Positions 15,109 to 25,300 of a stretch of 64,000 bases of DNA are shown one piece after another; position 1 is the stretch's first letter; each line of letters begins with the position of its first letter. This stretch comes from Desulfopila aestuarii DSM 18488. GTDB lineage: Bacteria; Desulfobacterota; Desulfobulbia; Desulfobulbales; Desulfocapsaceae. The notes beneath the pieces were generated by a model. It saw only the letters and a list, made by a program, of their open reading frames with translations. It ran no database searches and was not told the DNA's origin. The DNA lies in contig NZ_FRFE01000024.1 in NCBI RefSeq assembly GCF_900143695.1, positions 1 through 64,000 of the forward strand. The letters are read 5' to 3'. The position numbers and the translations under genes are program-made.

Positions 15109-16956
15109 TTAAAGAGGATAGAGGGTCGCCAGGCCGGCGATTAGTACGCAGGTGAAAAGGATACTGTAGCCAAAGCCAGCCTTCATATAGTCCTTGGTGC
15201 GGTAGCCACCTGGTCGCATGATAAGCGCATTGACCTGGTGTGTCGGGAGAATGAAGGTGTTGGAGGCGGAGATGGCGACCACCATTGCTGCCGTAGTCGG
15301 GTTGGCTCCGATATCAACAGCCATATTCATCGCCAGCGGCACCATCAGTACGACTGCTCCGACATTTGACGCCACCAGCGAGAAAAATGCCGTGAGCACC
15401 GAAATGACGAGCATGAGGACGAGTGGTGCCGGGGTGCCGACGAGGTTCAGGATGTGCTCGGCAATATACGCTGCTGTTCCTGTTTTTTCAAAGGCTGTAC
15501 CCAGGGGAATTAGGCCTGAAAGCAGGAAAACCGTGCGCCAGTCAACCGCTTCATAGGCCCGGTCGGCGCGGATAATATTGGTGATGATCATGCCGAGTGC
15601 GCCGGTCAACAGGGCAATGGAGAGTTTGATCTCAAAACTGAGCGCCAGAACAAGTGAGAGAATGAGAAAAAAGAGGGCGCAACGCGTTCGCTCTGGTTTG
15701 AGTTCTTCGCCCAGTATTTCTTCGATAAAGGCAATGTCCATTTGTTGAGACAAGAGCTTGAACTGCTGCCAGCGGCCTTGTAGCAGAATAGTATCGCCCT
15801 GGCGGAGTTCTGTGATGTTGATGCCTTCCATGATTATCTCATCGCCCCTAACGATTGCCAGGGGGTTGACCTGGTAAAGCGGTCTGAACTGCAGTTCTTC
15901 CATGGTGTGGCCGCTGAGATTGGAGTGAGGGATGACGACGCCTTCGATTACCCCGGAGACCTCAATGAAATTCTCTTCGCTGAACACTTCCGGCTCCGCT
16001 TTGATGGCCCAGCCATGGCCTTCGGCGACCCTGGTAATATTTTTTTCGGAGCCTATTATCCATAAAACGTCTCCCGGTTCCACCAGGGCGTCTTTCGTTG
16101 GTGCCAGATCTTTCTGGTAGCCTTCGTTTTTTGCAATGCCTACCACTGTTATGTGGTATTTCGGGCGCAGTTCCATCTCGCCAAGAGTCTGCGGTGGAAA
16201 ATATTGCGGTACCGTCAGTTCATACCCCTGGCCAACCTCATCGCCGTAAATTTCCTGGAGTCGCTTGTCCATGCAGTCCGCATCGAGCTCACAGACATCC
16301 TTGGGGAGCAGATGGCGCCCGAAGAAGGAAAAATAGAGGAGCAGGGTGATAAGCAGGGCAATGCCGATTGGGGTGACAGACAGGAGGTCCAGCGGCTTGA
16401 ACGGTACATTGTTCACCGCCTCCCCATTGAACTTCCACCAGGCGCCCATGAGGTCGTTAAGCATAATCAGCGGACTCGAACCAACCAGGGTAAGGCAGCC
16501 GCCGGTGATGGCGCAGAATCCCATGGGCATGAGAATGCGGCTGGCAGAGATGTTGAGTTTTCGACTGATGCGCATAGTGGCCGGCAGAAAAAGTGCGGCG
16601 GCGCCGATGTTCTGCATGAAACTGGAGATAATGGCCACCGTTGTCGAGACCACCACCATAATGCGTGTTTCACTTCTTCCCGCAACTTTGATGATTTGCG
16701 AGGCGACGACGTTCATGACTCCGGTCTTGTTCAGTCCAGCACCGATGATCATTACCGCGATGATCGAGACAACCGCATTCGAGCTGAGTCCGGCGATGGC
16801 CTCTTCGGCCTTCAGGACGCCGGTGAGCGGCAGTAGCACCATCATCAACATCCCGACCAGGTCAACGCGCAACAAGTCAAAAACAAACAGGATGATGGCA
16901 AATGTAAGCAAGCCGAGTACAATCATCATATCTGTAGTGAGAACAGTTGGTTCCAT
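15109..16956 (-). CDS. SLC13/DASS-family permease with two RCK_C (TrkA-C) domains
   Basis: 615 residues. Two blocks of membrane segments (about residues 5-210 and 415-612) flank a soluble centre holding two TrkA-C-like domains (around 235-320 and 330-410; GYELTVPQYFP and VIEGVVIPHSNLSGHTMEEL mark their starts). The conserved permease motifs SFMQNIGAAALFLP and SNTFILPTHQVNALI are present in the two halves. Family members are sodium-coupled carriers of sulfate or dicarboxylates; the RCK_C domains probably bind a regulatory ligand. The ATG at 16956 is preferred over the GTG at 16977 because AAGGA lies 9-13 bases upstream. It follows the cytidylate-kinase-like gene on the same strand, and the two form the likely target of the divergent LysR gene. 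Confidence 0.85.
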   Translation of the reverse strand: MEPTVLTTDMMIVLGLLTFAIILFVFDLLRVDLVGMLMMVLLPLTGVLKAEEAIAGLSSNAVVSIIAVMIIGAGLNKTGVMNVVASQIIKVAGRSETRIMVVVSTTVAIISSFMQNIGAAALFLPATMRISRKLNISASRILMPMGFCAITGGCLTLVGSSPLIMLNDLMGAWWKFNGEAVNNVPFKPLDLLSVTPIGIALLITLLLYFSFFGRHLLPKDVCELDADCMDKRLQEIYGDEVGQGYELTVPQYFPPQTLGEMELRPKYHITVVGIAKNEGYQKDLAPTKDALVEPGDVLWIIGSEKNITRVAEGHGWAIKAEPEVFSEENFIEVSGVIEGVVIPHSNLSGHTMEELQFRPLYQVNPLAIVRGDEIIMEGINITELRQGDTILLQGRWQQFKLLSQQMDIAFIEEILGEELKPERTRCALFFLILSLVLALSFEIKLSIALLTGALGMIITNIIRADRAYEAVDWRTVFLLSGLIPLGTAFEKTGTAAYIAEHILNLVGTPAPLVLMLVISVLTAFFSLVASNVGAVVLMVPLAMNMAVDIGANPTTAAMVVAISASNTFILPTHQVNALIMRPGGYRTKDYMKAGFGYSILFTCVLIAGLATLYPL

Positions 16957-17027
16957 TGTTACGTGTCCTTTTGTCACGAGGGGCTGGCAGGTCTCAGCCG
17001 GGATGGATGACTAAGACGATTGAACGC

Positions 17028-17058
17028 GTCGGCAGAAGACTACAATGTTTCTGCCGAC
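17028..17058 (-). promoter_or_regulatory. hairpin between kinase-like gene and SLC13 permease
   Basis: A perfect 10-bp stem GTCGGCAGAA (17028-17037) pairs with TTCTGCCGAC (17049-17058), loop 11 bases, with no T-run on either strand. It may be an attenuator or an mRNA stabiliser inside a two-gene unit. Confidence 0.5.
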
Positions 17059-17077
17059 ACAGGCCTGGTTGTGAAGC

Positions 17078-17911
17078 CTAGATATTGTGATACGGATTGA
17101 TATAGGCCGATTTGGACATCAACGGTTCCTGGATGACGACAGAGGTAATGCCTTCGACAGTACGGACATTTTTTTCCATCGTATCCCGGAGAGTCGAGTC
17201 GGTCTTCAGCTCTTTTCCGACATTGCTGATAAAGGCGACTCCTTGACGGACAACGACCTTGATGCCTGGGGAGAGATCGACCAGCATGGAATGTATCTGG
17301 GATGACTTGATCATATCCTCCATAATCTGCTTTGATTCAGGTGTTGTCTGAAATGCCGGTTTTTGCAGGGTTTGCTCAAGTATCTCCACTGCATCGTTCA
17401 CCGTTAGGTTGCCAATATGCAGCACCAGATCGTAAAGCCGACTATCCCAGGTGTCGGTTCCATGGACTTGCAAACCCCATCTTCTCCGCTCATCATCATC
17501 TTTTTTTAAGATGAAGAGGGCCTTTTCGGCAGAGATGTTTTCCCGTTTCATCTCTTCCTGGACCCGGTCGTCCATATTGGCGGTGATCCGCACTTTGAGG
17601 ATGTGCGGAATGTCGCTTAAGATAAAATGGCCGGCTAATCCATGGTAGATAACGTTGTCTCGCTGCAAATGTTTCAGTAAAGCGTAGCGATAATAGCTGA
17701 GGTAGCGCTCCTTGCCGTGCTGAAAACGCTCAAGCACGGAAGGGGCATCGTGCAGGGCCCGGACAAGTTTGATTTCCGGGATGTTGAACTCCGAACACGC
17801 CTCAAGAATGATGTCACGGGAGACGCACTCATATTGCATCTTGGCTGCGAGCTTCTCCGCAACTTCCTTGCCGCGGCTGTAGGATCCTCTGGAAATAGTG
17901 ACGATAGGCAT
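17078..17911 (-). CDS. cytidylate-kinase-like protein with C-terminal BON-like region
   Basis: 277 residues. The N-terminus MPIVTISRGSYSRGKEVAEKL is a Walker-A-like loop of the cytidylate-kinase-like family, and RRRWGLQVHGTDTWDSRLYDLVLHIGNLT continues that family's pattern. The last 65-75 residues (GIKVVVRQGVAFISNVGKEL ... VRTVEGITSVV) resemble a BON domain. True CMP kinases lack this tail, so a housekeeping role is unlikely. The gene sits upstream of the SLC13 permease on the same strand, which suggests a nucleotide-sensing or regulatory role in transport. That is an inference. Confidence 0.75.
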   Translation of the reverse strand: MPIVTISRGSYSRGKEVAEKLAAKMQYECVSRDIILEACSEFNIPEIKLVRALHDAPSVLERFQHGKERYLSYYRYALLKHLQRDNVIYHGLAGHFILSDIPHILKVRITANMDDRVQEEMKRENISAEKALFILKKDDDERRRWGLQVHGTDTWDSRLYDLVLHIGNLTVNDAVEILEQTLQKPAFQTTPESKQIMEDMIKSSQIHSMLVDLSPGIKVVVRQGVAFISNVGKELKTDSTLRDTMEKNVRTVEGITSVVIQEPLMSKSAYINPYHNI

Positions 17912-18464
17912 ATGGGTAAGCTCCTTTGTAATGTGTAGAAGTAGTAATGTGCTGTGCGCCCATGCACGTCTGAATCCGCAGGTGGGTTACGATTTGCGGC
18001 CAAAAGTCTCAAAAGCGGACGTGAAGAATCGTTGACCGCAAATCAACGCCATTGTATTTATCCTATCTCCTTTCTATCGTTATAACAAATTTTTCCCGAG
18101 GTAGGCATTGGACCAGAAAATCGGCTAAACCCAGGTTGAGGGCGCATATTGCAGTTTGCTCCAATAGTGAGCTGATATTTTCGGTCTGGGCATCCCCAAA
18201 AACGACTAGGGGAAGTACAAGAATGCTCTATGTCAGGCCGGTAACTAAATGTCAGGCGAGCAAGGAGGTCTGCCTTCTGCGGCGGTAGCGTATATCGATT
18301 GCCCATATGTCCGCTTCTTTTGCCTGATGCTTCACCAGGTTACCTTCGTGTTGTGATTCCGATAAAAACGGTCCCTTCATTCGTGACATTAGAGGCCTTC
18401 TGTGGTTATGTCAATTTGATAATATTTCGCAATTGACTAAATTCAATCTAATCAAAACTTCGGT
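17912..18464. other. divergent intergenic region between kinase-like and LysR genes
   Basis: 553 bases with no supportable gene. A direct repeat ATGTCAGGC occurs twice around 18229-18257. Close to the LysR start, TTGACTA (18433-18439) and TAATCAA (18449-18455) form an interrupted inverted repeat that could be an autoregulatory site; LysR sites are commonly of this T-N-A type. Confidence 0.4.
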
Positions 18465-19388
18465 ATGATCGATATTACACTCCGGCAGGCGCAATTGTTT
18501 CTGGCCTTGGTGCGCTCTGGCCGGATCCAGAGCGTCGCCAAAGAGTTTCATCTGACCCAATCAGCGGTCTCGACCGCCATCAAACGCTTTGAAGAATCGG
18601 TTGGGGCGTCACTCTTTGATCGGGCGCATAAAAAGATCTCGCCCAACAGTAATGGCAAGGTGTTGGCTGAAGAGCTGTCACCGTTGGTGCAACGGTTTGA
18701 GGATGTGGCGTTGATGTTTAAAAAAGACTGCGTCACCGGCGACCTGGAGATCGGGGCAAGCCAGACCCTTGCCGACTATGTCTTGCCGCAGGTGCTCTAT
18801 GACTTCCAGCTGCAGCATCCCAAAGCTCATCTTTCGATCTGGACCGGCAATTCAAAGAGCGTGGTGCGGGCGGTGGAGCTGGGCGAGGTGCCGGTTGGTT
18901 ATATCGAAGGTGAGGTGCACAGTCGAATCTTGACATCGACATTGATCGGCACGGAAGAGCTGGTAGTGGTCACCGCCGATAAGAAATTTGCCGGGGCCAG
19001 GAGCTACACCATGGAGGAGCTGCTTGGTCATCGCTGGATAATGCGGGAAAGTGGATCAGGCACGCGCGAAACGTTTTTCCATCAGCTCAAAGAACGGGGC
19101 CAGCAGCTGAATGTGTTCATGGAGCTCGATCATATGGAGTCGATCAAACATGTTCTCAGAAACAAGGGGACCCTCGCCTGTCTTTCCCAGCATTGCGTTA
19201 TGCATGAACTGGCCAGAGGAACCCTCTATCCGGTGCAGATTGATAAATATCGTTTCACCAGGAATATCTATCAGGTCATCCACCCACGCCAATCGGTTAC
19301 CATATTGATGGAAGCGGTGTTCGAGGAAGTCAATGCAGCGATGCAGTCTATCAGTAAATCGATGTCGACGTTGAGAGGGGCTGAGTGA
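18465..19388 (+). CDS. LysR-family transcriptional regulator
   Basis: 307 residues. N-terminal winged helix (about 1-62) with the family pattern ITLRQAQLFLALVRSGRIQSVAKEFHLTQSAVS..IKRFEESVG..LFDR. Effector-binding domain from about 90 (GDLEIGASQTLADYVLPQVL). It resembles the CysL/YeiE-type branch in general form. It is divergent from the kinase-like/SLC13 unit, the classic position for a LysR regulator of that unit. The ATG at 18465 has only a weak ribosome site. The effector is unknown; anion or sulfur metabolism is an inference from the SLC13 neighbour. Confidence 0.88.
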   Translation: MIDITLRQAQLFLALVRSGRIQSVAKEFHLTQSAVSTAIKRFEESVGASLFDRAHKKISPNSNGKVLAEELSPLVQRFEDVALMFKKDCVTGDLEIGASQTLADYVLPQVLYDFQLQHPKAHLSIWTGNSKSVVRAVELGEVPVGYIEGEVHSRILTSTLIGTEELVVVTADKKFAGARSYTMEELLGHRWIMRESGSGTRETFFHQLKERGQQLNVFMELDHMESIKHVLRNKGTLACLSQHCVMHELARGTLYPVQIDKYRFTRNIYQVIHPRQSVTILMEAVFEEVNAAMQSISKSMSTLRGAE

Positions 19389-19751
19389 TCTCGAGCTGGC
19401 CATTGGTTAATAAATAGCATAGACAATGCCGGGACGTTGGCGATTTTTCTGGTAAATTGTGATACGATCTGAATCTTTACGGGAAAGAAAAGAAAATCTG
19501 ATTACCCCGAAAGCTCAGCTACATGAAGTGAGGGGTAAGGAGAGGGGAGTGAGGAGCGCCTGCATGAAATGATAGTGCTCGTTTCAACAGTATGAAAGTA
19601 GGAGAAATTTTGTTGAGTGACCACTTCCTAATATGTCACGCCTTACACCTCTCACCTAACCTTATGCTGAGAATGAGTGGTAATCAAAAAAGAAAATAAC
19701 ATTATTTTTACCGCTAAGGGTGACCCTTGGCGGTTCGCTAAAACGGGAAAC
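19389..19751. other. intergenic region with G-rich/C-rich inverted repeat
   Basis: A purine-rich run around 19528-19556 (gtgaggggtaagg and further GA-rich sequence) is answered by the pyrimidine-rich run at 19636-19664 (ccttacacctctcac), an imperfect inverted repeat about 140 bases across. No gene is supported. Confidence 0.35.
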
Positions 19752-21002
19752 ATGAAGCGAAAATCTTGCAAAATGCGTTGTCTTTTGGCTCAAATGTCGG
19801 CCATCTCTATGGTAAGCGTACCGGGTGGTGCAGCATTGGCTGCTCTTCCGGCAGAAGCATCGGAGCCTGTCGAGGCGATTGAAACCTATCTCCGGCCGCT
19901 GATTGATCTTTTTCACGGTAATCCGTGGCTGCAGGGCATTGTCGCCATTGTAGTTACCTTTACCGTTGCCTCGTTCACCACCTGGTTGTTGTTCAAGCTT
20001 ATCCGGAAAGTGACCCTGAAGACCACGTTTGATCTTGATGACCAGATTGCCCTGTTACTGCGGCCGCCAATCTATTACACCCTGCTGGTCAGCGGCTTCT
20101 CCTATGGGGTACACCTGATGCCGATGACCGATGGTGTCGAGACCATGGCGACTAGAATTATCCAGTCGGCAGGGGTCATGGTGTGGGTGTTGTTCTTTGT
20201 GCGGTTGGCCTCGCTGCTCCTCACCCGGGTAGCGCTCATCTCCCACAAAGTCAGTTTTCTCCAGCGCCGGACCCTCACACTTTTTGACAACGGAGCCAAG
20301 GTTATTATCTTTGCGGCCGGTCTCTACGCCTTTTTCGTCATCTGGAAAATCGACATGACCGCCTGGTTGGCCTCAGCCGGTATCGCGGGTATTGCTGTAG
20401 GTTTTGCCGCCAAAGATACCCTGTCAAACCTCTTTTCCGGTGTATTTATCCTGGCAGATGCGCCATATAAAGTAGGTGATTATATCGTGCTGGATCGCGG
20501 CGACCGCGGCAAGGTGATCAATATCGGCCTCAGGTCCACCCGTATTCTCACCCGTGACGATATCGAGATCACTATCCCGAACTCGATCATTGGCAATACC
20601 ACCATCGTCAACCAGTCCGGTGGTCCCACTGAAAAACTGCGCATCCGAGTCAAAATTGGTGTGGCCTACGGCTCGGATGTCGATGAAGTGCGTGCCATCC
20701 TCCTCAAAGTCGCACAGGATGAGCCCCTAGTCTGCGAAAACCCTGCACCTCGGGTGCGTTTTCGGGTTTTCGGAGCCTCGAGTCTTGACTTTGAACTACT
20801 CTGTTGGATTCCCAATCCTGAACTGCGCGGCCGGACCATGGATAAATTGAACGATGCGGTATACAAGCAATTCAACCGGGCGAATATTGAAATCCCTTAC
20901 GCCAAACAGGATTTGTATATACGTGGATTGCCGGAGGCATTGCTGGCGGTCTCGCAAAAATCGCTGAATGATTCAGCATCGAAAACTCTGCCGCAAAAGT
21001 AA
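19752..21002 (+). CDS. MscS-family mechanosensitive channel
   Basis: 416 residues. A signal-like N-terminus is followed by four or five membrane helices. The pore-lining TM3 and the start of the beta domain are clear: AWLASAGIAGIAVGFAAKD, then TLSNLFSGVFILADAPYKVGDYI, the MscS signature. The soluble C-terminal cage follows (about 260-400). It opens under membrane tension to release osmolytes. ATG 19752 is chosen because it begins the signal-like sequence; an in-frame GTG at 19677 is the alternative. The sigma-factor-like gene follows in the same direction after about 200 bases. Confidence 0.88.
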   Translation: MKRKSCKMRCLLAQMSAISMVSVPGGAALAALPAEASEPVEAIETYLRPLIDLFHGNPWLQGIVAIVVTFTVASFTTWLLFKLIRKVTLKTTFDLDDQIALLLRPPIYYTLLVSGFSYGVHLMPMTDGVETMATRIIQSAGVMVWVLFFVRLASLLLTRVALISHKVSFLQRRTLTLFDNGAKVIIFAAGLYAFFVIWKIDMTAWLASAGIAGIAVGFAAKDTLSNLFSGVFILADAPYKVGDYIVLDRGDRGKVINIGLRSTRILTRDDIEITIPNSIIGNTTIVNQSGGPTEKLRIRVKIGVAYGSDVDEVRAILLKVAQDEPLVCENPAPRVRFRVFGASSLDFELLCWIPNPELRGRTMDKLNDAVYKQFNRANIEIPYAKQDLYIRGLPEALLAVSQKSLNDSASKTLPQK

Positions 21003-21199
21003 TATTTCATGGTGTACCGTCCTTTTCTTCCCGGCTTCCTTCTGTATTTTCTCCGGATTGTCATGGGGCTTGGCTGACCTGCGGGCGATATCATGGATCT
21101 TGATTCTGTAAAAAAATCGGCACTGCCATCCTGTTTCAATGACATGTCTCGTGCTATACTACATGACAATCGTTTTTTTATCTGAATAACGAGGTGACA

Positions 21200-22384
21200 A
21201 TGAACAGTTCTGGATGGCGAGTGAAAAATTTAAATATTGTGGATTTGCTCTGCACATTTCCCTCAAAAATATCCTTTACTTACAGGGTTGGCAGGTTGCA
21301 GCTGCCGGAACCGTTTGAGAAAACAGTCCTGAAGTGTCATGAGCGCTCCCAGCAGATTCGTCATCTCCCGGAACTCGCCTATTCGCTGAGCAGAGAAGAC
21401 GAAGAAGTGCTTGCGACCGAAGTTCTGTACTATCGTCATAAATTCACCCGCTGCGTCCTGAAATCATCGATTTTCCGTCAAGCCGCACTGACGGTCATTC
21501 AAAACATCTACCTGTTTCAGAATCGGCACATTTTCTTTATACCGCCTACCGACAACCAGGCTGAGGAGCGGCGGCTGGCCCTGGAACTGTTCAGTACGTT
21601 ATCACAGCAGGAAGATCTGCCGGTTGGCCTGTCGCTCTGTCACTCGATCCTCGCACGTGTCTGGGCCCGAATTGTGTATAAGGCAGAGGAGTCACTCTTT
21701 GGTGACCCGGCCTTTCTTGAACTGCATGCTGTGGTCGAGAACCTCAATACGTTGAGAAACATCTACATCCTCTTTTCATCAAGGCTTGTCTTAAAGCTTG
21801 CCGGTAATGTCAGTCCTGTTTACCGGCAATCCGTTAATTATGATGACCGCGTGCAAATAGGCTGTTTCGGTATTGCCAGAGCGGCCTACCGCTATCACCC
21901 TTCCTGCGGAGTCCGGTTTTCAACGTATGCGGCAAACTGGTTTTACAAGGAGGTCCAGCGGCAGGCTCTTGCCGGACGCTTGATTTACCTTTCGGCGAAT
22001 AGCGTTGAACAGTTTGCCAAGGCTCGAAAAACCGGAAATGACAGTCCTGATTTGTCGGATGTATTTCTTGAAAATGATGAGGACCTCTATCTTCGGGCAG
22101 AGCGATGCTGGGAGCCTGCAGGCAGTAACCCCGAACGGGAAGCGGAAACGAACGAACAGCAACAGATTCTCCTTGAACTGCTCGATTCCGAACTTTCTGA
22201 GAGGGCACGAGACATTATCAGGCGAAGGTATGGGTTATCTCCTTATTCTGTTCCACAATCCATTATAGAAATTGCCGAACAGTATGGGATGACGCGCGGC
22301 AGGATGTATCAGATTGAACAGGAAGCATTCAAGGTTCTCAGAAGAAAACTCCGGGTGAAGAACAGCTCATGCGTTGCTTATTAA
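21200..22384 (+). CDS. atypical sigma-70-family protein
   Basis: 394 residues. Region 2 is visible at about 210-260 (YDDRVQIGCFGIARAAYRYHP, then CGVRFSTYAANWFYKEVQRQAL), corresponding to the core-binding and -10-melting segment. Region 4 is at about 330-385 (SERARDIIRRRYGLSPYSVP, then IIEIAEQYGMTRGRMYQIEQ), a helix-turn-helix for -35 contact. The first 200 residues match no sigma region I recognise, and region 1.2 and most of region 3 are not evident. AACGAGG precedes the ATG at 21200. No anti-sigma gene is adjacent. Possibly a specialised sigma factor, with an unusual N-terminal half that may act as a built-in sensor or partner domain. Confidence 0.75.
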   Translation: MNSSGWRVKNLNIVDLLCTFPSKISFTYRVGRLQLPEPFEKTVLKCHERSQQIRHLPELAYSLSREDEEVLATEVLYYRHKFTRCVLKSSIFRQAALTVIQNIYLFQNRHIFFIPPTDNQAEERRLALELFSTLSQQEDLPVGLSLCHSILARVWARIVYKAEESLFGDPAFLELHAVVENLNTLRNIYILFSSRLVLKLAGNVSPVYRQSVNYDDRVQIGCFGIARAAYRYHPSCGVRFSTYAANWFYKEVQRQALAGRLIYLSANSVEQFAKARKTGNDSPDLSDVFLENDEDLYLRAERCWEPAGSNPEREAETNEQQQILLELLDSELSERARDIIRRRYGLSPYSVPQSIIEIAEQYGMTRGRMYQIEQEAFKVLRRKLRVKNSSCVAY

Positions 22385-22395
22385 CAATGGGCTCA

Positions 22396-25300
22396 TCAAG
22401 AGGTGTTTTTCATGTGAGAGTCAGGCCGAGTGCTGGGTTCTTTGTCGTGATCTGCCTCTAAGACATTCCTGATTTTATTGGTAAGATCTTTGAGTTCAAA
22501 TGGCTTCTGGATGAAGTACACACCCTCATCAAGCACGCCATGATGCGCGATCACGTTTGCGGTATAGCCGGACATGAAAAGACATTTGAGGTTGGGATAG
22601 AGGGCTGAGAGTTTTTTCGCCAAGTCTTTGCCGTTCATTTCAGGCATGACCACATCGGTAATGAGTAAGTGGATTGTACCAGCATGCTCGCTTGCAAGAC
22701 GAAGTGCCGCATCAGGTGTCTTGGCCGGGATAACTTTGTAGCCCTGAAGTTCAAGCATCGTTGTTGTCATGCCGAGTACCATTGGCTCATCTTCCACCAG
22801 TAGGATCGACTCGTTTCCACGCATCGCTACATTCGTCGAATCCCTCGTGGGCATCACTGCAATATCTTTTTCACGCTTGGGAAAATAAATCTTGAAGGTA
22901 CTGCCAAGGGCTGGTTCGCTTTGAACTTGAATGATCCCCTTGTTCTGCTTGACAATGCCGTGGATCATCGCCAAGCCCAAACCAGTACCTTTACCCATCT
23001 CCTTGGTTGTATAAAAGGGCTCGAAGAGATGGGCCAATGCCTCTTTACCCATGCCACAACCGTTGTCACTGACCGTCAGCAGAACATACTCGCCGGGGGA
23101 GAAATCGCTGTGAGTTCGGCAGAAGGTTTCGTCAGTAGCGATACTGTCAGTCGCAATGGAGACTGTTCCGGTATCGGTAATAGCATCTCTCGCATTGACA
23201 CAAAGGTTCACAATTACCTGGTTAAGTTGGGAGGGGTCAATGTTGATCAACCCGAGATTGTTGCCTGGCTTCCAATCCAGCAGTATATCCTCACCGATCA
23301 ACCGCCTCAGCATTGCCAACATCCCTTCTATGGTTTTGTTGAGATCGACTGATTCCGGAACAATGGGCTGTTTCCTGGCGAAAGCGAGCAGTTGTCTGGT
23401 CAGATCGGCTGAGCGCTGAGCAGCCTTGCGAATTTCTTCGAGGTTATGAAAGAGTGGTTGTGTTTTCTCCAACTGTGACTGTGCCAGCTCAGCATGCCCA
23501 ATGATCACTCCAAGCATATTATTGAAATCGTGGGCAACCCCTCCGGCTAAACGTCCAACTGACTCGATCTTTTGAGCTTGCAGCAGTTGCTCCTGCAGTT
23601 GAATGGTGGTTTTTTCTGATTTTTTTAGTTCGGTAATGTCCTTGATGACTTCAATAGCTCCGATACGCAAACCGGATTGATCGTAGAGAGGCGCAGTAAC
23701 GCCCCAAAGATACGCACCATTGCCATCATTCAAGTTCTGAATAAAAGCTTCGGCGTAAACCTTATCATCGGATCTCCTGACAGTGGAATATGCACTCTCC
23801 ATTTCTGTATCTGTAATATTGAGGAGGTCAACGAGAATAGGCCTGCGTTCTCCGTAGAAAGGAACGGAATAGGCATAGTCTCCCTTGCCGAGTAAGTCCT
23901 CTCTTTTGACTTTTGTCATCTCCTCAATAGCCCTGTTCCAGACAACGATCCGCCGATCATTGTCAATGATAAAGGTGGGATCTGGGAGTGAGTCGATGAT
24001 GTCTGTCAGATAACGACGTTCAGCCAGGAGCGCAGCCTCCGCCTGCTTGCGCTCGCTGATGTCGCGAACGAAGCAGCATAGGCGCTCTTCATCTCCGAAC
24101 TGCACATAGTTTGAAACGATTTCTACGGGGATTAATCGTCCGTCTTTGGTGAGGTGTTCGGATTCAAATTTCATTGAACCACGAAGCTTTTGCTCAGCTA
24201 AGTTTTTCTCCCAAAGATCTTCCTGGAAGTGAGCGTCAATGTCTGCCACACGCAATTGCAATAACTCCTGTCGTGTATAGCCGAGCGTCCGGCATGCCGC
24301 TTCATTGACATCAACGATATGTGTGTCAAGCGTCGTCCAAAAGACAGCATCCGAGGCGTGCTCAATCGAGAAACGGGTCAACTGCAACGCCTCTTCGGCC
24401 TGTTTGTGCTCGGCGATAAAGCGCGCTTGCTGCACATTTTGGAAAGCAAGTGTCGACAGTTGACTTGCGAGGGTAAAGAGTACGCGGGCTATTTTTTCAA
24501 ACTGTACGCGAGACATTGCTGGAACTTCTGAAAAAGCCTCAACGACAGAGTCTTCGTCGGCACCAATGTCTCGGGCATAAGCCCGCATTTTCACCTCAGT
24601 TTGGGTCTCGTCTCGCACCTGGCCAATCAACCAATTTGCGATATGTCGGCCTCCAACGGTAATGCCAGCACCTGCATCCCAAAGTCCGCCACTTAAACAC
24701 GTTTGTATTGTCGGACCCTCTATACATGCTCTTCCAATTACGGCATCGGAGCGAAAGCAGTTTGTACGCCCAGTCTCAGTGTTACGTATAATCTCTGAGC
24801 AGAGACGGCAGAAGTTGCTCGGTGCTGTCAGTGGTGTACCGTCTGGGTGTGTGATTATCGACGCCACTCCGGTTGCATCGGAAAATTCGTCTTGAAGGCG
24901 TTGGATATCGTCCAGATTAAATAGCTCTTCAAAGGTGATGTTCTGGCTGTGAAGCGGCTGGGCCAAAGCAATCATTCTCTTCTCAAGCGCTTCTTCAGTT
25001 CTTTTCCGGTCTGTGATGTCGATCAAGCTGCCAATAATCTTAAGAGGCTTGCCATGCCCATCGCGCTGCATCCTGGAAGAGATCGAGCAATTGATAATTG
25101 AGCCGTCAAAGTTCTTGATTTTTATCTCGTAACCAGTAACAAAATCGTTCTTTTGTAAGGCTTCCAGATACTTTTTTCGCTCAGTATAATCTGCATAGAA
25201 GTCGAATAACGGCTTACCAATAAGGTCTTGGCGTTTGTATTGCCCTTTTGACAGTTGTTGGACGGAGGGGCTGACATCAAGGAGAATTCCGTCAATACTC

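Noticed and set aside
18058-18306. Small gene on the minus strand between kinase-like and LysR genes
   Set aside because: No ribosome site, no similarity, low-quality composition; probably chance frame.
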